Positions 10,331-20,324 of a DNA stretch of 64,000 nt are shown piece after piece. The position numbers and the translations under genes are program-made. The stretch spans positions 17,574,501 through 17,638,500 of the forward strand of contig NC_047096.1 in the NCBI RefSeq assembly GCF_902459505.1. The letters are read 5' to 3'. The notes beneath the pieces are model-generated. The model made no database searches, had not been told where the DNA came from, and was given only the letters and a program-made list of their open reading frames with translations. The DNA comes from Geotrypetes seraphini (taxonomy: Eukaryota > Chordata > Amphibia > Gymnophiona > Dermophiidae). The first letter of the stretch is position 1, and every line of letters begins with the position of its first letter.

Positions 10331-10654
10331 AATTATAGATTTCTCAAAAACACTTTTGGTTATTGAAACGGATGTGCTATAACAAAAATAAATAGAAAGA
10401 GGATCATGGTTGTTGAGATGTTATGTTGAGCAAGAGTAGTGGGAACTACTACAACGGTCTGTGTCTTACAAAAGGCATAAGAGAGATGAAGATTTGGTAA
10501 CTCTATTATTAAGGAACTAAAGCCAATGTTGTGTCCTGCAAGTGGCAAAAGTCAGAGGAAGATCAAGGTTGCATATTGTAGATCACTTTATTATCATATG
10601 CTTTGAGGGTGCTGTTTAAGATCTTTTAATGTTGAAATTAGCAAGTTAAAACAA

Positions 10655-10745
10655 TAACATAAGAACTGCCATCTCCGGATCAGACCTTTGATCCATCAAG
10701 TCCGGTGATCCGCACACGCGGAGGCCCAGTCAGGTGTATACCTGG
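10655..10745 (-). mobile_element. CR1-like LINE 3' tail
   Basis: AACATAAGAACTGCCATC, then CCATCAAGTCCGGTGATCCG and GCGGAGGCCCAGTC. Reverse copy of the tail family best preserved at 20371-21002. Confidence 0.75.
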
Positions 10746-10909
10746 CATAATACTTTAGGTTATAAAATATTATCCCAAGACTGCATTATATATAACTGCC
10801 TATATGTGGTTTTGCATGATAGCAAATTGACAACCAGTGTTTAAGCTTGCCTATAATCTGCACAGACACACACACGCTCTTCTCTTGTAGTATCAATAAT
10901 GCTAGTTTA

Positions 10910-11623
10910 TCCTCTATAATAAAATCCTAAGCACACATGCGCACTTACAACACCGTGATCCCTAACTCTGTGATGTGTGACTCCGTGACTGTGTTCGATT
11001 TGTGTCACGTATGTCAGCTTGCGGCAGCGAAAGCAACGGCAGGAGAGTGTCCTTTAGCATGGACAAAGCAGACAGGGTGTGGGTGCTGCAAGGCGTCCGG
11101 CTACTACTGCTGCACAGGGAAGTGGAGGGGGAGAGGGAAAAGAGGCTGCTTTGGGGGGAGGGCTGTGCTGGGGGACAGGCAGCAATCTTGGTTTGCTCAG
11201 GGGGCCAGAGAGAGATAGGTAGGGGGCCAGGGAGACAGACAGACAGAAAGAAAGAAAGACAGACAGACAAGGGGCCAGGGAGAGACACAGACAGAAAGAA
11301 TGACAAACAGACAGGGGACAGACAGACAGCTAGTGGCCAAGGAGTGAGAAAGAAAGACAGACAAACAGGGGGCCAGGGAGAGACACAGACAGAAAGAATG
11401 GCATTCAGATAGAAAGACAGCCAGCCAGCCAGCAGCCAAAGAGAGAGAGACAAAGAAAAAAAGACAGAGACCAATGAGAGAGAGAGAGAGACAGAAAGAA
11501 AGACAGACAGAAAGCGGCCAAGGAGACAAAAAGAAAGACAGATAGCGGCCAGGAGACAGAGAGACAGAAAGACAGACACACATCTATTCTAGCACCCGTT
11601 AATGTAACGGGCTGAAAAACTAG
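10910..11623 (+). mobile_element. Non-autonomous Helitron
   Basis: The 5' end TCCTCTATAATAAAATCC begins after an A. The 3' end has a hairpin CCCGTTA (11595-11601), loop ATG, TAACGGG (11605-11611), then CTGAAAAA and terminal CTAG at 11620-11623, followed by T. A TC start, 3' hairpin plus CTAG, and insertion between A and T without target duplication are the Helitron signature. The interior has no Rep/helicase coding. It holds about 300 bp of G-rich sequence and a GACA/GAAA satellite. Confidence 0.85.
11213..11580. repeat. GACA/GAAA compound satellite inside the Helitron
   Basis: Interleaved (GACA)n, (GAAA)n and GGGGCCAGGGAGA units fill the right half of the Helitron. There is a higher-order pattern: blocks of GACAGACAGAAAGAAAG alternate with GGGGCCAGGGAGAGACACAG. 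Long open frames on both strands here are products of the repeat. Confidence 0.9.
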
Positions 11624-12083
11624 TACTATATATTTTCCCAGGAAAGAATATATTCTTTTGTACCTTTGTCTTATGGGGGGGGGGGGGATGGGATCATAGT
11701 TTCTAGGTATGCCATGGAGCTAGCATTGTTAACTTCTTTTCCCTATGAGCTGGTCTGTGACCAGGACCAGAGATGGACAGATGGTGCAAGCCAAACTTGC
11801 TGAATATTTCAGAGCCACATTATTGTGGAGAATGGTGATCCAATAACAGAATCAGTTCATACCTGAGTACAAAATTTTATTTGGGTTTAAATGCATCACA
11901 TAAAAGCCAGAGCATTATTTGTGCAATTTCACAAAGATTCTAACATTCTTCATAAACTTAATTGCTCCGTACTTCCTCTTTCACCCCTCCCTCCCCCAAA
12001 ATTAGTTTATTTGTTGGGGGATAAGGGATGGCAGCAGTGGGAGTACATGCAGGGACAGCCAAAGAGTATCTAATGTTCTAAAT

Positions 12084-12277
12084 CAGGGGTGGGCAGCCAC
12101 AATCCTTGAGAGCCATAACCCAGTCGAGTTTTCAAAATTTCCACAGTGAATATGCATGAAATTTATTTGCATGTCCTGCTTGCGTTTACGCAACTAAATC
12201 TCATGCATTATTCATTATGGAAATCTTGAAAACCCAACTAGATTGTGGCCCTCGAGAACCTTAGTTGTCCACCCCTG
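12084..12277. mobile_element. Older hAT MITE, same family as 7435
   Basis: Starts CAGGGGTGGGCAGCC and ends GTCCACCCCTG, with inner arms ATGAATATGCATGAAATTTATT-like on the left and CTCATGCATTATTCATTATGG on the right. The arms have diverged strongly, in contrast to the perfect copy at 7435. Flanks TTCTAAAT and TCCTAGAT may be a decayed 8-bp duplication. Confidence 0.8.
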
Positions 12278-12279
12278 TC

Positions 12280-12925
12280 CTAGATGAACCTTCAACTATG
12301 CGCCCCCTTCCCCCACCAAATCCTGCATCTCTCCTTCCTTTTTTTTATATATACCTGCAAATGTCCGCATCTCCTCTTCTTTTCCTGTGCCTCTCTCTTC
12401 GATTCTTATCCAATGCTGCTGCTGCCATGCCCACCAGAACTAGAGAAGAGTGGCTGACATGTTTTGAATGTGTCCATCACCTCTGAATTTCTTATTTAGA
12501 GGGAACAGGATATGGCAGGTCTTGAACACACATGCTTGCTTACTTTGTCATTGGGTTAGACTAGGCTGATGATTGCCATGCTGGCAAGCCACCAGATCTG
12601 TGCTGCCCTAGGTAAATGCCTAGCCTCCTAGTATGTTGTTTCCCTTAGGAGAGGACTTCCCCAGTATGGCACAGCCCTGTCATTCTCCTGCTCTGCTCCA
12701 TTCCACTCCACCATCCCCACCCCATTTTAGTGTAACCTTGTCAGTCTTCTTCCTCTTCTTCACATCTGCTCCTTCCACCCATCCCCACTCTCTTCAAGTT
12801 CAGCACCCCTACATGCAGCCCTCCTTCCTCCCCCACCATATTTACCACCTCACACACAGCTTTATCAATATCTTGGGCTAGTCACCTCTCCCTCCCAGTC
12901 TGTGTTGGTGATGTAGTTCATTAGA
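12280..12925. other. CT-rich intergenic stretch
   Basis: Pyrimidine-rich sequence with CTCCTTCC and CCCACC runs and no supported gene. Parts may be a minus copy of the GA-rich dispersed repeat at 30000, but I cannot align it by eye. Confidence 0.4.
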
Positions 12926-12929
12926 TAAG

Positions 12930-12935
12930 TTTATT
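12930..12935 (-). promoter_or_regulatory. REP15: Candidate polyadenylation signal for REP15
   Basis: TTTATT on the plus strand reads AATAAA on the minus strand, about 320 bases past the REP15 stop. That is a plausible 3' UTR length. Confidence 0.45.
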
Positions 12936-13257
12936 ACTTATTGTACGCTTCTACACTGCTACTAATGACTAGAGTGGTCAATAGTTAGACACTATTGTAG
13001 ATCAAGCCTTGTTTAAGACAGGGTCCTGATGATACAGACCCCTTTTGAGTTGACAGTTTCCTTCTTTAGACATATTCTTCTGAAAGGAACCTTTTCAGAC
13101 CCTGTACTGGTGCCAGACCTTGTGGCACTGACCCTTAGTCTAGTCAGGTATATTGTGACTTTATCAAAGTGGTTAGGGAAAAATAAGTAAAGAGCAAAAG
13201 CAACCTTTCCTGTGGTTCAAGAGTTGATTACTCCAAAGAATAATTGGCATAAAAGAT

Positions 13258-13971
13258 TTACAGAAAGTGTATGTAGACTTGTTCAGCACTGTTTGACTTT
13301 TTCCCATTGCAAATATAGTTTTCCATCATCTCTTTCACGGTAATAAAAAAATCAGTTGTTTTTAGATACTGTAGCATTATTTCCTCTTTCATATGGAGTT
13401 TCTTGTCCTTGAAGTGAAGAAGATGATTAACGAGCACTCCACGGATCTCTCTGTTTCTCTCTTGTACCCCATACACAATAACCAGTCCTGTGCAAGTCGT
13501 ACCTATGGAGGTGCAGAAGTCCTGCAGCTTCTCATAACGGCTCTTATTGTTTCCTTCCAAGTCTGTTATGGACCTCTCCATAATCCTTTCATATGGATCG
13601 TGGTCCATTTCTCTGATTTGGTATGTGTCCCCCAGCTGCACTGTCTGCACAGCAATCTGGAAGAGGGTTTGTTTATCCCCTCCAGTCAGAGTCCAGATCC
13701 AGTCCACTCCCAGAAGGACCTCTTGCTGCTTGGTCATTTTGCTGGTGGAAATCCGATCCTCCACCCCTTTCTCTTTGCAGAAGTTGATGAAGCTCATCAG
13801 AAACACCTCGTTTAAAGTCCTGGTGCTTACGTACAGCTTCTGCTGGGGGTCCTGGAATCCCAGGTAACCTTTTACTTTCTCAGCCGCATGTAATAGGGTT
13901 TGGGTGAAAATCTCACATACCACATCAGGCTTGTTATCCTGTGTCAAGTACACTGTCTGATTTTGCCCCAT
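13258..13971 (-). CDS. REP15: Rab15 effector protein (REP15-like)
   Basis: REP15 binds GTP-loaded Rab15 and acts in receptor recycling from the endocytic recycling compartment. The 237-codon frame starts MGQNQTVYLTQDN and ends QVYIHFL before TAA; human REP15, as I recall it, is about 236 residues. Recognisable blocks in order are VCEIFTQTLLHAAEKVKGYL, LNEVFLMSFINFCKEKGVED, STSKMTKQQEVLLGVDWIW, QIAVQTVQL, KLQDFCTSIG and REIRGVLVN. Gly2 with Thr6 suits N-myristoylation. The frame stays open upstream to 14139, but I chose this ATG because the family begins MGQ and a strong acceptor (TTCTGTTTCTCAG) sits at 14044-14056. It lies antisense between CYB5R1 and ADIPOR1, whereas human REP15 is on 12p11. 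The intact frame argues against a pseudogene. A paralog or ohnolog of REP15 is equally possible as a name. Confidence 0.9.
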   Translation of the reverse strand: MGQNQTVYLTQDNKPDVVCEIFTQTLLHAAEKVKGYLGFQDPQQKLYVSTRTLNEVFLMSFINFCKEKGVEDRISTSKMTKQQEVLLGVDWIWTLTGGDKQTLFQIAVQTVQLGDTYQIREMDHDPYERIMERSITDLEGNNKSRYEKLQDFCTSIGTTCTGLVIVYGVQERNREIRGVLVNHLLHFKDKKLHMKEEIMLQYLKTTDFFITVKEMMENYICNGKKSNSAEQVYIHFL

Positions 13972-14043
13972 CTTTCCAATATGAAAATATTGTTGAAAGT
14001 CTAAGATGTTAAAGCTGTCGTTTGATGCTGCAGTCTTGGTGAC
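13972..14043 (-). other. REP15: REP15 5' UTR part of coding exon
   Basis: 72 bases between the predicted acceptor and the MGQ start codon. On the minus strand the acceptor reads CACCTTCTGTTTCTCAG then GTCACC. Confidence 0.65.
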
Positions 14044-14337
14044 CTGAGAAACAGAAGGTGCAGATGGTATTTTTATATCCCACTTTGAAAAAAATAAATC
14101 ACAATCAAAAGGTGCACCAAAGTCCCAAGAACAGAACAATTAACTCACTTGCTTATAAGCATATGTCTTTCTAAAAGTGTAATTATTTGACCTTTTGTCA
14201 TAAAATTTCCAAACTTATCCCTCAGAAATTAAAAGTTAGAACAAGTTACTGCAAACACTAGCCTTCTGTCTCTTGGCAGCTAATATTAGGCCTTGAAAAC
14301 AAAAGTCCTTAAAATCTATTTGCGCTGTGTTTCTTAC

Positions 14338-14480
14338 CTGTGGTCAGTTCCATTTCCTGTTAAGTTACCCTTTGGAGCTGACAGCAAGTTTGTCCCAGCC
14401 TCTCCCCCAATTGGTTTGTTCCTCTTTGTGATGTCACATAGGGGATTGCTTTAGAGAGGTTTGGCAGCCGGATATCTGAC
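14338..14480 (-). promoter_or_regulatory. REP15: Probable REP15 non-coding exon 1 and promoter
   Basis: On the minus strand AACTGACCACAG is followed by a strong donor GTAAGAA (GT at 14336-14337). Splicing to 14043 would give a short 5' UTR exon, as expected for a gene with a single coding exon. The upstream limit and transcription start are guesses. No CpG island is present, which suggests a tissue-restricted promoter. Confidence 0.5.
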
Positions 14481-14699
14481 ACCTTCTCCTTCCACACAGT
14501 ATTCAAAGTGAATCTGCAGCTGATGCATGCTGCTGGTTCACTCTATACATATGAGCAGACAAGAAGCTCTGTAAAGGTTTTTCTCAGAACATGTATTTTA
14601 TTACAAATCGCCATTGTAAAGGTATGTCATTCTGCTAAACACAAATTACTCACGGATTACATTACAGAGTTGTGGCTTCACTCCACAAAACTCAAGATT

Positions 14700-14785
14700 A
14701 AATGCTTGAGTACCTAAATAAATTCATGTAAACCGTTTTGAGCTGTCCTGGGAGAACGGTATAGAAAAATGAATAAATGATTTAA
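14700..14785 (+). mobile_element. SINE 3' tail
   Basis: AATGCTTGAGTACCTAAATA, TTCATGTAAACCGTTTTGAG and GGGAGAACGGTATAGAAAAA match the 3' end of the SINE at 49258-49683. 5'-truncated. Confidence 0.75.
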
Positions 14786-14799
14786 CAAAATGATAACAT

Positions 14800-15625
14800 A
14801 GATATCAGAGAAAAAAAAGATCACCATTCTCTCTGGATTTAGAGCCCATAACCCCTGGATTACAGGTTGAGATTGCAATTTATTTTTACTCATAGCCTTA
14901 TCCTTCCTGTACACACCCTTCACACAGAGCAGCAGAATACTGCACTACCAGAGAGCTTTGAACAGTGGTTAATCTAGGACATGGAGAGACGAGGCAACAC
15001 CAGGAGAACCAGGAAGTGACTGGTCTGAGAATGAAGTGAGACTGAACTGAAATCCGACAACAAAGTCTGAAAATAAATAAATAAAACAACAAATGCTGAT
15101 CAGTATTTAACACATACATATCATCTACTCTAGAATCCGTTAACAAACCTACTGAACTGGTATTTAATTCCAAAGGCAGACAGTAGTGATGTCACAATGA
15201 TATCATAAAAGAACAATGTTTACATGGGCCTGTCTATGAGAAACCTGAGGGTCCCTGTCACAGGACCTAATGGCACGATGCGGTTCAATTGCAAGACTGA
15301 AGCAGAAGCAAATTAAGTGCTTCTCCCCTTCTTCCAGTTGTGAGAAGGGAGACCCATGAACCATGAGAGGTGGGGGCGAAATAGGAATGGAAAAGGATGT
15401 GGTAAGACTGGAAACCAGTGGCAAGCAACCAGTGGACTGGGACTGGGATAAGTAAAGGGGAAAAATGGCAGAAAATCAGATGGAAGTAGATTTTATTATT
15501 TTCCATCCAGACAACATTGTTAAAATCCAGGTAACCATCTTGTATAGCCCTACTTCTTTTGTCTGTAGTGAAAAGGAGCAATTTGGGGGATTATCAGAGG
15601 ACGGGCATGAGCAACTTGGCTGAAC
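14800..15625. other. Intergenic, nothing recognised
   Basis: Mixed-composition sequence between the REP15 upstream region and a MITE. Several short open frames, none resembling a known protein. TCTACTCTAGAATCCGTTAA at about 15125 faintly recalls the Helitron 3' region but lacks a clear hairpin. Confidence 0.45.
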
Positions 15626-15629
15626 TAAG

Positions 15630-15780
15630 CCCCCCTTTTACAAAAACGTAGTGCGGATTTTTAGTGTCGGCCGTGGCGGTATCAGCTCAGATGCTTATAG
15701 GAATTCTATGAGCATCGGAGCTGTTACTGCCACGGCTGCTGCTAAAAACTATGCTATGGTTTTGTAAAAAGGGTGGGGGT
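15630..15780. mobile_element. TIR MITE, CCCCTTTTAC family
   Basis: CCCCCCTTTTACAAAAACG on the left pairs with GGTTTTGTAAAAAGGGTGGG on the right. The inner arms GGATTTTTAG and CTAAAAACT, and GCCGTGGC and GCCACGGC, also pair. Related in ends to the elements at 799, 42169 and 49352. Confidence 0.7.
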
Positions 15781-15789
15781 GGGGTAAAT

Positions 15790-16500
15790 AGGTTCTTTTA
15801 GCTTAAGAATAGAGTTCATGTATGATAGCCATAAGGCTGCAGGATCAGGTCCCCAAATCCTCAGATGGAAAATTAGATGGAGTTTTAATTTTTTGTAAAA
15901 TGATTGTAATGTCATTTCTGTATATTTATGAATGTGTTGATGTACTTCGCCTTGTATAAGGTGGATTATAAATAAACCAAAACTCTCCCATCACTATAAG
16001 ACTTTTAGAAAAATTAGGCAACTGAGTGAATAGAACAAGTTTTAGTAATAGTGAAGAAGGTCTGCATATGAATAGTTTAATCCCAGCGGAGGTGGCATCA
16101 CATAGATAACCAGCGGCAGTGCTTTCTCCTCCTCCCCCATGTGCAGTATCTTTCCTCTCCTCTCACCCATCCCCTTGTGCAGCATCTTTCTATCCCTCCC
16201 TCCCTCCCATCCCCCTGTGCAGCAGAACCCTGCTGACCCTCCCACCGTGAGACTGACATACCGTACCTCCAAGGCCTCCAAAAACAGCAGCAGCGGCAGC
16301 GCTCTGAATGGGTTACTTTGAGGCCTTCCCCACCAGGGCCTTCCCTCTGCCAGTGTCATTTACTGTGTCAGTGAAGCTACTACCCTCTAAGAAGTTGCTG
16401 CCATAGGCAGCTGGACAGTCATACCTAACAGTTGGGGCAGCCCTTACCCCACCCCAATTTTGGATGCCAGCTCATCCCTTGCCTCCAGCAGCCCCTGGCT
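15790..16500. other. Intergenic, short repeat remnants only
   Basis: Contains TTCGCCTTGTATAAGGTGGA near 15945, a LINE-tail-like block ending in AAATAAACC, and a CT-rich stretch at 16120-16230. No gene is supported. Confidence 0.4.
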
Positions 16501-16555
16501 GAGTAGGTCTAGCAGCGCTATAGAGAAATGGCAAGGAGTATTAGTAGTAGCGAGT
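16500..16555 (+). mobile_element. L2-like LINE tail remnant
   Basis: TAGGTCTAGCAGCGCTATAG followed by GAGTATTAGTAGTAG. This is the terminal block of the family also seen at 61365-61490. Confidence 0.5.
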
Positions 16556-16630
16556 AACTTGGGTGTATGAGTTGGTTGGCAGTTTCATGTGAACCTCGCA
16601 GATCTTAACTGCACGCCCTTAAAAATCTGC

Positions 16631-16992
16631 TCACCTGGGGGGCGGGATCCGTGAGGTCCGCGGGAATTAAAAGAAGGATCTCTGCGGGGTCCGCTTTTTC
16701 CCCCTCCCAATCACTAAGAAAAAATAATTCCGCAAGTGCAGAAGTTAAAACACAGACCCCAGGGAACTACAAAGAGCATGGTACATTAGATAGATTGTGA
16801 GCCCACCGGAACAGATAGGGAAAATGCTTGAGTACCTGATTGTAAAAACCGCTTAGATAACCTTGATAGGCGGTATATAAAATCCTAATAAACTTGAAAC
16901 TTGAAAAAGAAAGCAGCCGTGGTGTGGGGTCCCCAGGGATCCTCGTTTTTTTAACTCCCGCAGACCTCACGGATCCGGCTGGAAGAGGTGAG
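16631..16992. mobile_element. Inverted-repeat DNA element split by a SINE
   Basis: The left arm CTCACCTGGGGGGCGGGATC, with CCGTGAGGTCCGCGGGAATT, pairs with a right arm containing AACTCCCGCAGACCTCACGG and GGCTGGAAGAGGTGAG. The centre is occupied by a SINE 3' half at 16781-16910. The SINE inserted after the DNA element, which gives a relative age order. Confidence 0.7.
16781..16910 (+). mobile_element. SINE 3' half nested in DNA element
   Basis: GTACATTAGATAGATTGTGA, GCCCACCGGAACAGATAGGG, TTGATAGGCGGTATATAAAA and tail AATAAACTTGAAACTTG. Same subfamily as the full SINE at 55169-55400. Confidence 0.85.
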
Positions 16993-17059
16993 ATGGGGTG
17001 AGCCAGATCCGTGAGGCTTTTTTTAAATAAATAAATAAAAGGATCCCTACAGACTCTAC

Positions 17060-17285
17060 TTTTTTTTTTTTTTTTTTAATCTTTATTGATTTCCAAACTT
17101 TGACAGTGCAATACAATTAATTGAACATAAAATACTGCATAAAACGCACTATTAATTACACAAGTAATACATAAAACTATCATTTTCTCCTACCCTCCTC
17201 CCAATTATTAATACAATAAAACATATTATGTGACTACAATATTATAATTAAGTAATTTGAATCCTCAAAGTACACTTCCTCCCTT
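17060..17285 (-). mobile_element. L1-type LINE 3' end
   Basis: Begins with a run of T (poly-A of the minus strand), then AATCTTTATTGATTTCC and AT-rich 3' UTR-like sequence. It ends directly against the ADIPOR1 CpG island. No coding part remains. Confidence 0.55.
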
Positions 17286-17289
17286 TCTT

Positions 17290-17960
17290 TTTAAGGTCGT
17301 GTGGTAGACACCCGCGATGGCCGTGGACCGGTCCGTCGTCAGAGCTAAACTGGCGTTACAAACCGCAGCTGTCAAAAGCCGAGGTACAGCGGCTTTTTTT
17401 TTTAAGGGCGTGCGGTTAAGATCCGCGTTTTACCCCGTCCCGCGTCTCCAAACACGGTCCGAAGGAAAACGGAGGAGGTCAGACGCTCAACAGCCGACCC
17501 CGCCGTCTCTTCCGGTCCGGCTTCTTCCTCCCTCCCTCCTACGTCGAAGTCGCCGGTAGCGATTCCACCCCCTCCGCCACGTCCCGCCTCCTCTGACGCT
17601 GCTTCCTGCTTCCGGCGGAGGGGAAGCGGCAGAGAGAAGGCTCCGGGGGCCGCCGCTTGCAACCTGTGCGAATCACCACAGCGGCCGTCGACCCGAAGAC
17701 AACTTTGAAGGTAGCACGCGCTGAGTTGACATTGAGGGAGAGATGCCGGGGGGGGGGGAGGGAGGGAGACGACCGGGGGGCCAGGAGCGGAGGAAGAGAG
17801 AGCGAGAGATGCCGGTTCAGGGGGGGGGGGAAGGAGAGGTTACTGACTCCTTGAATGCGTGAGAGGGCAAATCCGTGGTCATCATGGGTACGAGTCGGTC
17901 GCTCTGTTGTCGGGGCTGTTCCACCCCCCGTCCCCCCCCCCCCGTCAAACCTCTTCTAGA
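17290..17960 (+). promoter_or_regulatory. ADIPOR1: CpG island, probable ADIPOR1 promoter and exon 1
   Basis: The only broad CpG-rich block in the window, with many CG dinucleotides, GGGCG/CGCCC-type boxes and homopolymer G/C runs. It lies 14.6 kb upstream of the first ADIPOR1 coding exon, as expected for a ubiquitously expressed gene with a non-coding first exon. Candidate donors are AACTTTGAAG before GTAGCA at 17711 and a stronger GCTG before GTAAGTAC at 17996. Short open frames here on both strands reflect GC bias. The transcription start is not determinable by eye. Confidence 0.7.
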
Positions 17961-17999
17961 TCATTTTAACATTGCAAACGCTTAAAAATAAGCTGGTAA

Positions 18000-19820
18000 G
18001 TACACGAAGAAGATAATATATTGAGTTTAGCCAAATTATGTAGCATTGAGATTGGGGAAATGTTGTTTTAACATTCTTTTCTAATATTCTTCAGACAAAG
18101 GAATATTTTCCAAGCACTGTATTTCTTATTTATAAGCTTTTCGTGGCTCCTACTGTTCTTTGGCCAAGGTCTTTAAAGCTGGTGGGCTTCTTTACCAACA
18201 CCTAATGCATGCTATTTACTACAATATAAGGCCCGTTTTCGGAAAGGAGTAAAGGGGTTAATGGACTGTACTCTTAGTAAATTACCCTTCTGGTGAAGTC
18301 TTGGGTTTTTGGGTTGGCTGCTTTATAATACAAAGCAAAGCCAAAGTATCATATGAAAGCAAGATTAATATAAAATGTTTCCCTGGATGTCAAACATCGG
18401 GCCTCATATACTAATTCCCCCTCGCCACCCATTTTGGTACTGATTTGCTAAGACATCTTCCCATTATGGTGAACCCCCTCCACACACATACCCACACACA
18501 ACAAGTTGATCCAGCTTCAACTTGGGTACATACCAAAAACAGTAAGTATAATGCTTTGCGCGTACAAAAAGAAAACGCCTTTTATATTTTATTTTTTTTA
18601 ATTGTGTTTACCTTGGCAGAACTCTTAAGGCAAAGGTTATTCGAGGGAAAAAAAGGCAGTTGAGTGGATGCTATCTGGAAAAAAGCTCCACCTTTAATAT
18701 AATAGATATTTTCTCCTGATTGAAGGTGGATATAGCTATGCATCATTGGAGCATTTCATTTCAGCTAGGTTGAAATCTCCCAAAATAATGGGTGTATAAC
18801 ATGGTCTGCTGACTAGACTAGCCAAGAATGTTGCCACTGTCTTTTTGATAGGGGAAATAAGACTCCTATAGTCCTATTTGTACCTGTAACAGAGGATTAC
18901 ATGGGCATGTTTGAGTCATCGTACTTGACAGCCCTTGCTTCTTCCTGAGTAAAATTAATTCATACCAATGTTTTTTTATTCTAAAGTGTACTAAATATGA
19001 AGTGAAATCATGGATGCAAATGTCCTTTCAAAACTGGTTTCAGAGCAGATGCATTTTTGCTGTGTAGATTGAGCTAGTTTTCCCAGCTGCATACTTTACA
19101 TTTCTGTCTGTATGAAATTGCCTGATTTGGTTTGCTGAATACTAGGTAACTATTCCAGCAAGTGCAATCTGGTCACCGTTGCAGGTTTTCACCTCATTCC
19201 AGACCAGAATCTCTGGGGAATCTCAGCTTTGTTTGATTTGCATTTACTAGGAATGTGTGGGCTACTAACCAAGGCCGCCAGTTGTCTTATTTGGATTAGA
19301 AAACAGAGTCAGGAGATGTTCTGTGTCCAAAATTCTGAGGCCTGACAGGGTTTCTGCTTCCTTGATTTCAGTTTGTTTCACAATATGGGTCTTGGTATCC
19401 TTCCTTTTATGAGTTGACCTAAATTAAGTTTGGAAGGGTTGGTTAGCAGTTAACTGCATGGCATTTAGTTTGATTGGCATATAGATAATTGCATAAAAGT
19501 CTGTTTTGTATAGCAGATACCCTAATGCTTGTAGAGCAAAGTGGTTAGCATCATATGTTACAGTTCAGTAGCCAATAAGAAAGCTTTATCAAAGTAGACT
19601 CTCTCTCATTCAGTGTGCATGTATGACGTGTTACTATTTACTTATTCATGTTTCCACTGTCATAAACTTATAAAATCTATCACAGATTAAATGTGCCAGA
19701 TATGTGATGTCATCTTTACATTTTTATTGCAGAGTATAGATATTAAAAGCTCAAAATATTTTTTAGAATCAAAATATATCTTGCCTCGCCGCTTGCTTTC
19801 AATCCTCTTTTGTACAATAA
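18000..19820. other. ADIPOR1: ADIPOR1 intron 1, nothing recognised
   Basis: About 1.8 kb of mostly unique-looking sequence after the CpG island. A short CACACA tract is at 18480. No exon or repeat family recognised. This is the longest repeat-poor stretch in the intron, so it is the best place to look for conserved regulatory elements. Confidence 0.45.
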
Positions 19821-19821
19821 A

Positions 19822-20060
19822 CCTTACAAATAGAAGGATTGTTGTATTCTGTTGTCACTGCTCACCCAGGAAGTACAAGAATCTCCATTAATGCAAGGTC
19901 TGATAGACCTTGAGCATGTAATTATAATCCAGCAGAGCACTCGCCAGTCTTTCTTTGAGTACAGTCCCAATTCATGTGGCTGTAGAAAGTATAGAACCCC
20001 TAGGTGGCAGGTCACAATTCCAAATGCAGGTTTCGTGATCCTGTTTGGGAAGCTCTGATC
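19822..20060. other. Unidentified block with open frames on both strands
   Basis: Overlapping frames of 68 and 80 codons on opposite strands, around CCCCTAGGTGGCAGGTCAC and TTCTTTGAGTACAGTCCC. It resembles no family I know. It could be an old repeat or an intronic conserved element. Confidence 0.3.
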
Positions 20061-20111
20061 TAGCATAATCTGATTAACTAGCAGTGTGCTTTTGCTAACA
20101 TAATATTTGGG

Positions 20112-20322
20112 GCTTCTGATTTTAGTCTTTTACCAATTAACATCCCTGATACAAAGCAAAAATTAAAATAGATGTTTATTTGATAAATTCCACTTCCCTT
20201 GGTATACTCTCACTCTTCTGCTAGCTTGTCTTGTATTCTTTACTCAGTTTTTGTGCAGAAGACTCCAATATTACACAAACATACATAGTTGATTTCATGG
20301 ATAAGGTATAGCACTTAACAGT
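20112..20322 (+). repeat. Unclassified dispersed repeat, copy A
   Basis: CTTCTGATTTTAGTCTTTTA, AACATCCCTGATACAAAG, TTTACTCAGTTTTTGTGC and ACATAGTTGATTTCATGGAT recur in the same order at 45560-45880. That copy continues into CTAATTAGCTGG, also present at 23820. No termini identified. Confidence 0.6.
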
Positions 20323-20324
20323 GT

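Noticed and set aside
10962-11583. Open frames of 205 and 128 codons on the minus strand
   Set aside because: They translate the GACA/GAAA satellite into serine- and leucine-rich repeats; period and composition explain them fully.
13393-13867. Plus-strand frames of 140 and 106 codons opposite REP15
   Set aside because: Shadows of the REP15 coding strand; no family resemblance.
17317-17854. Short frames on both strands in the CpG island
   Set aside because: GC-rich promoter sequence lacks stops by composition; no conserved protein motif.
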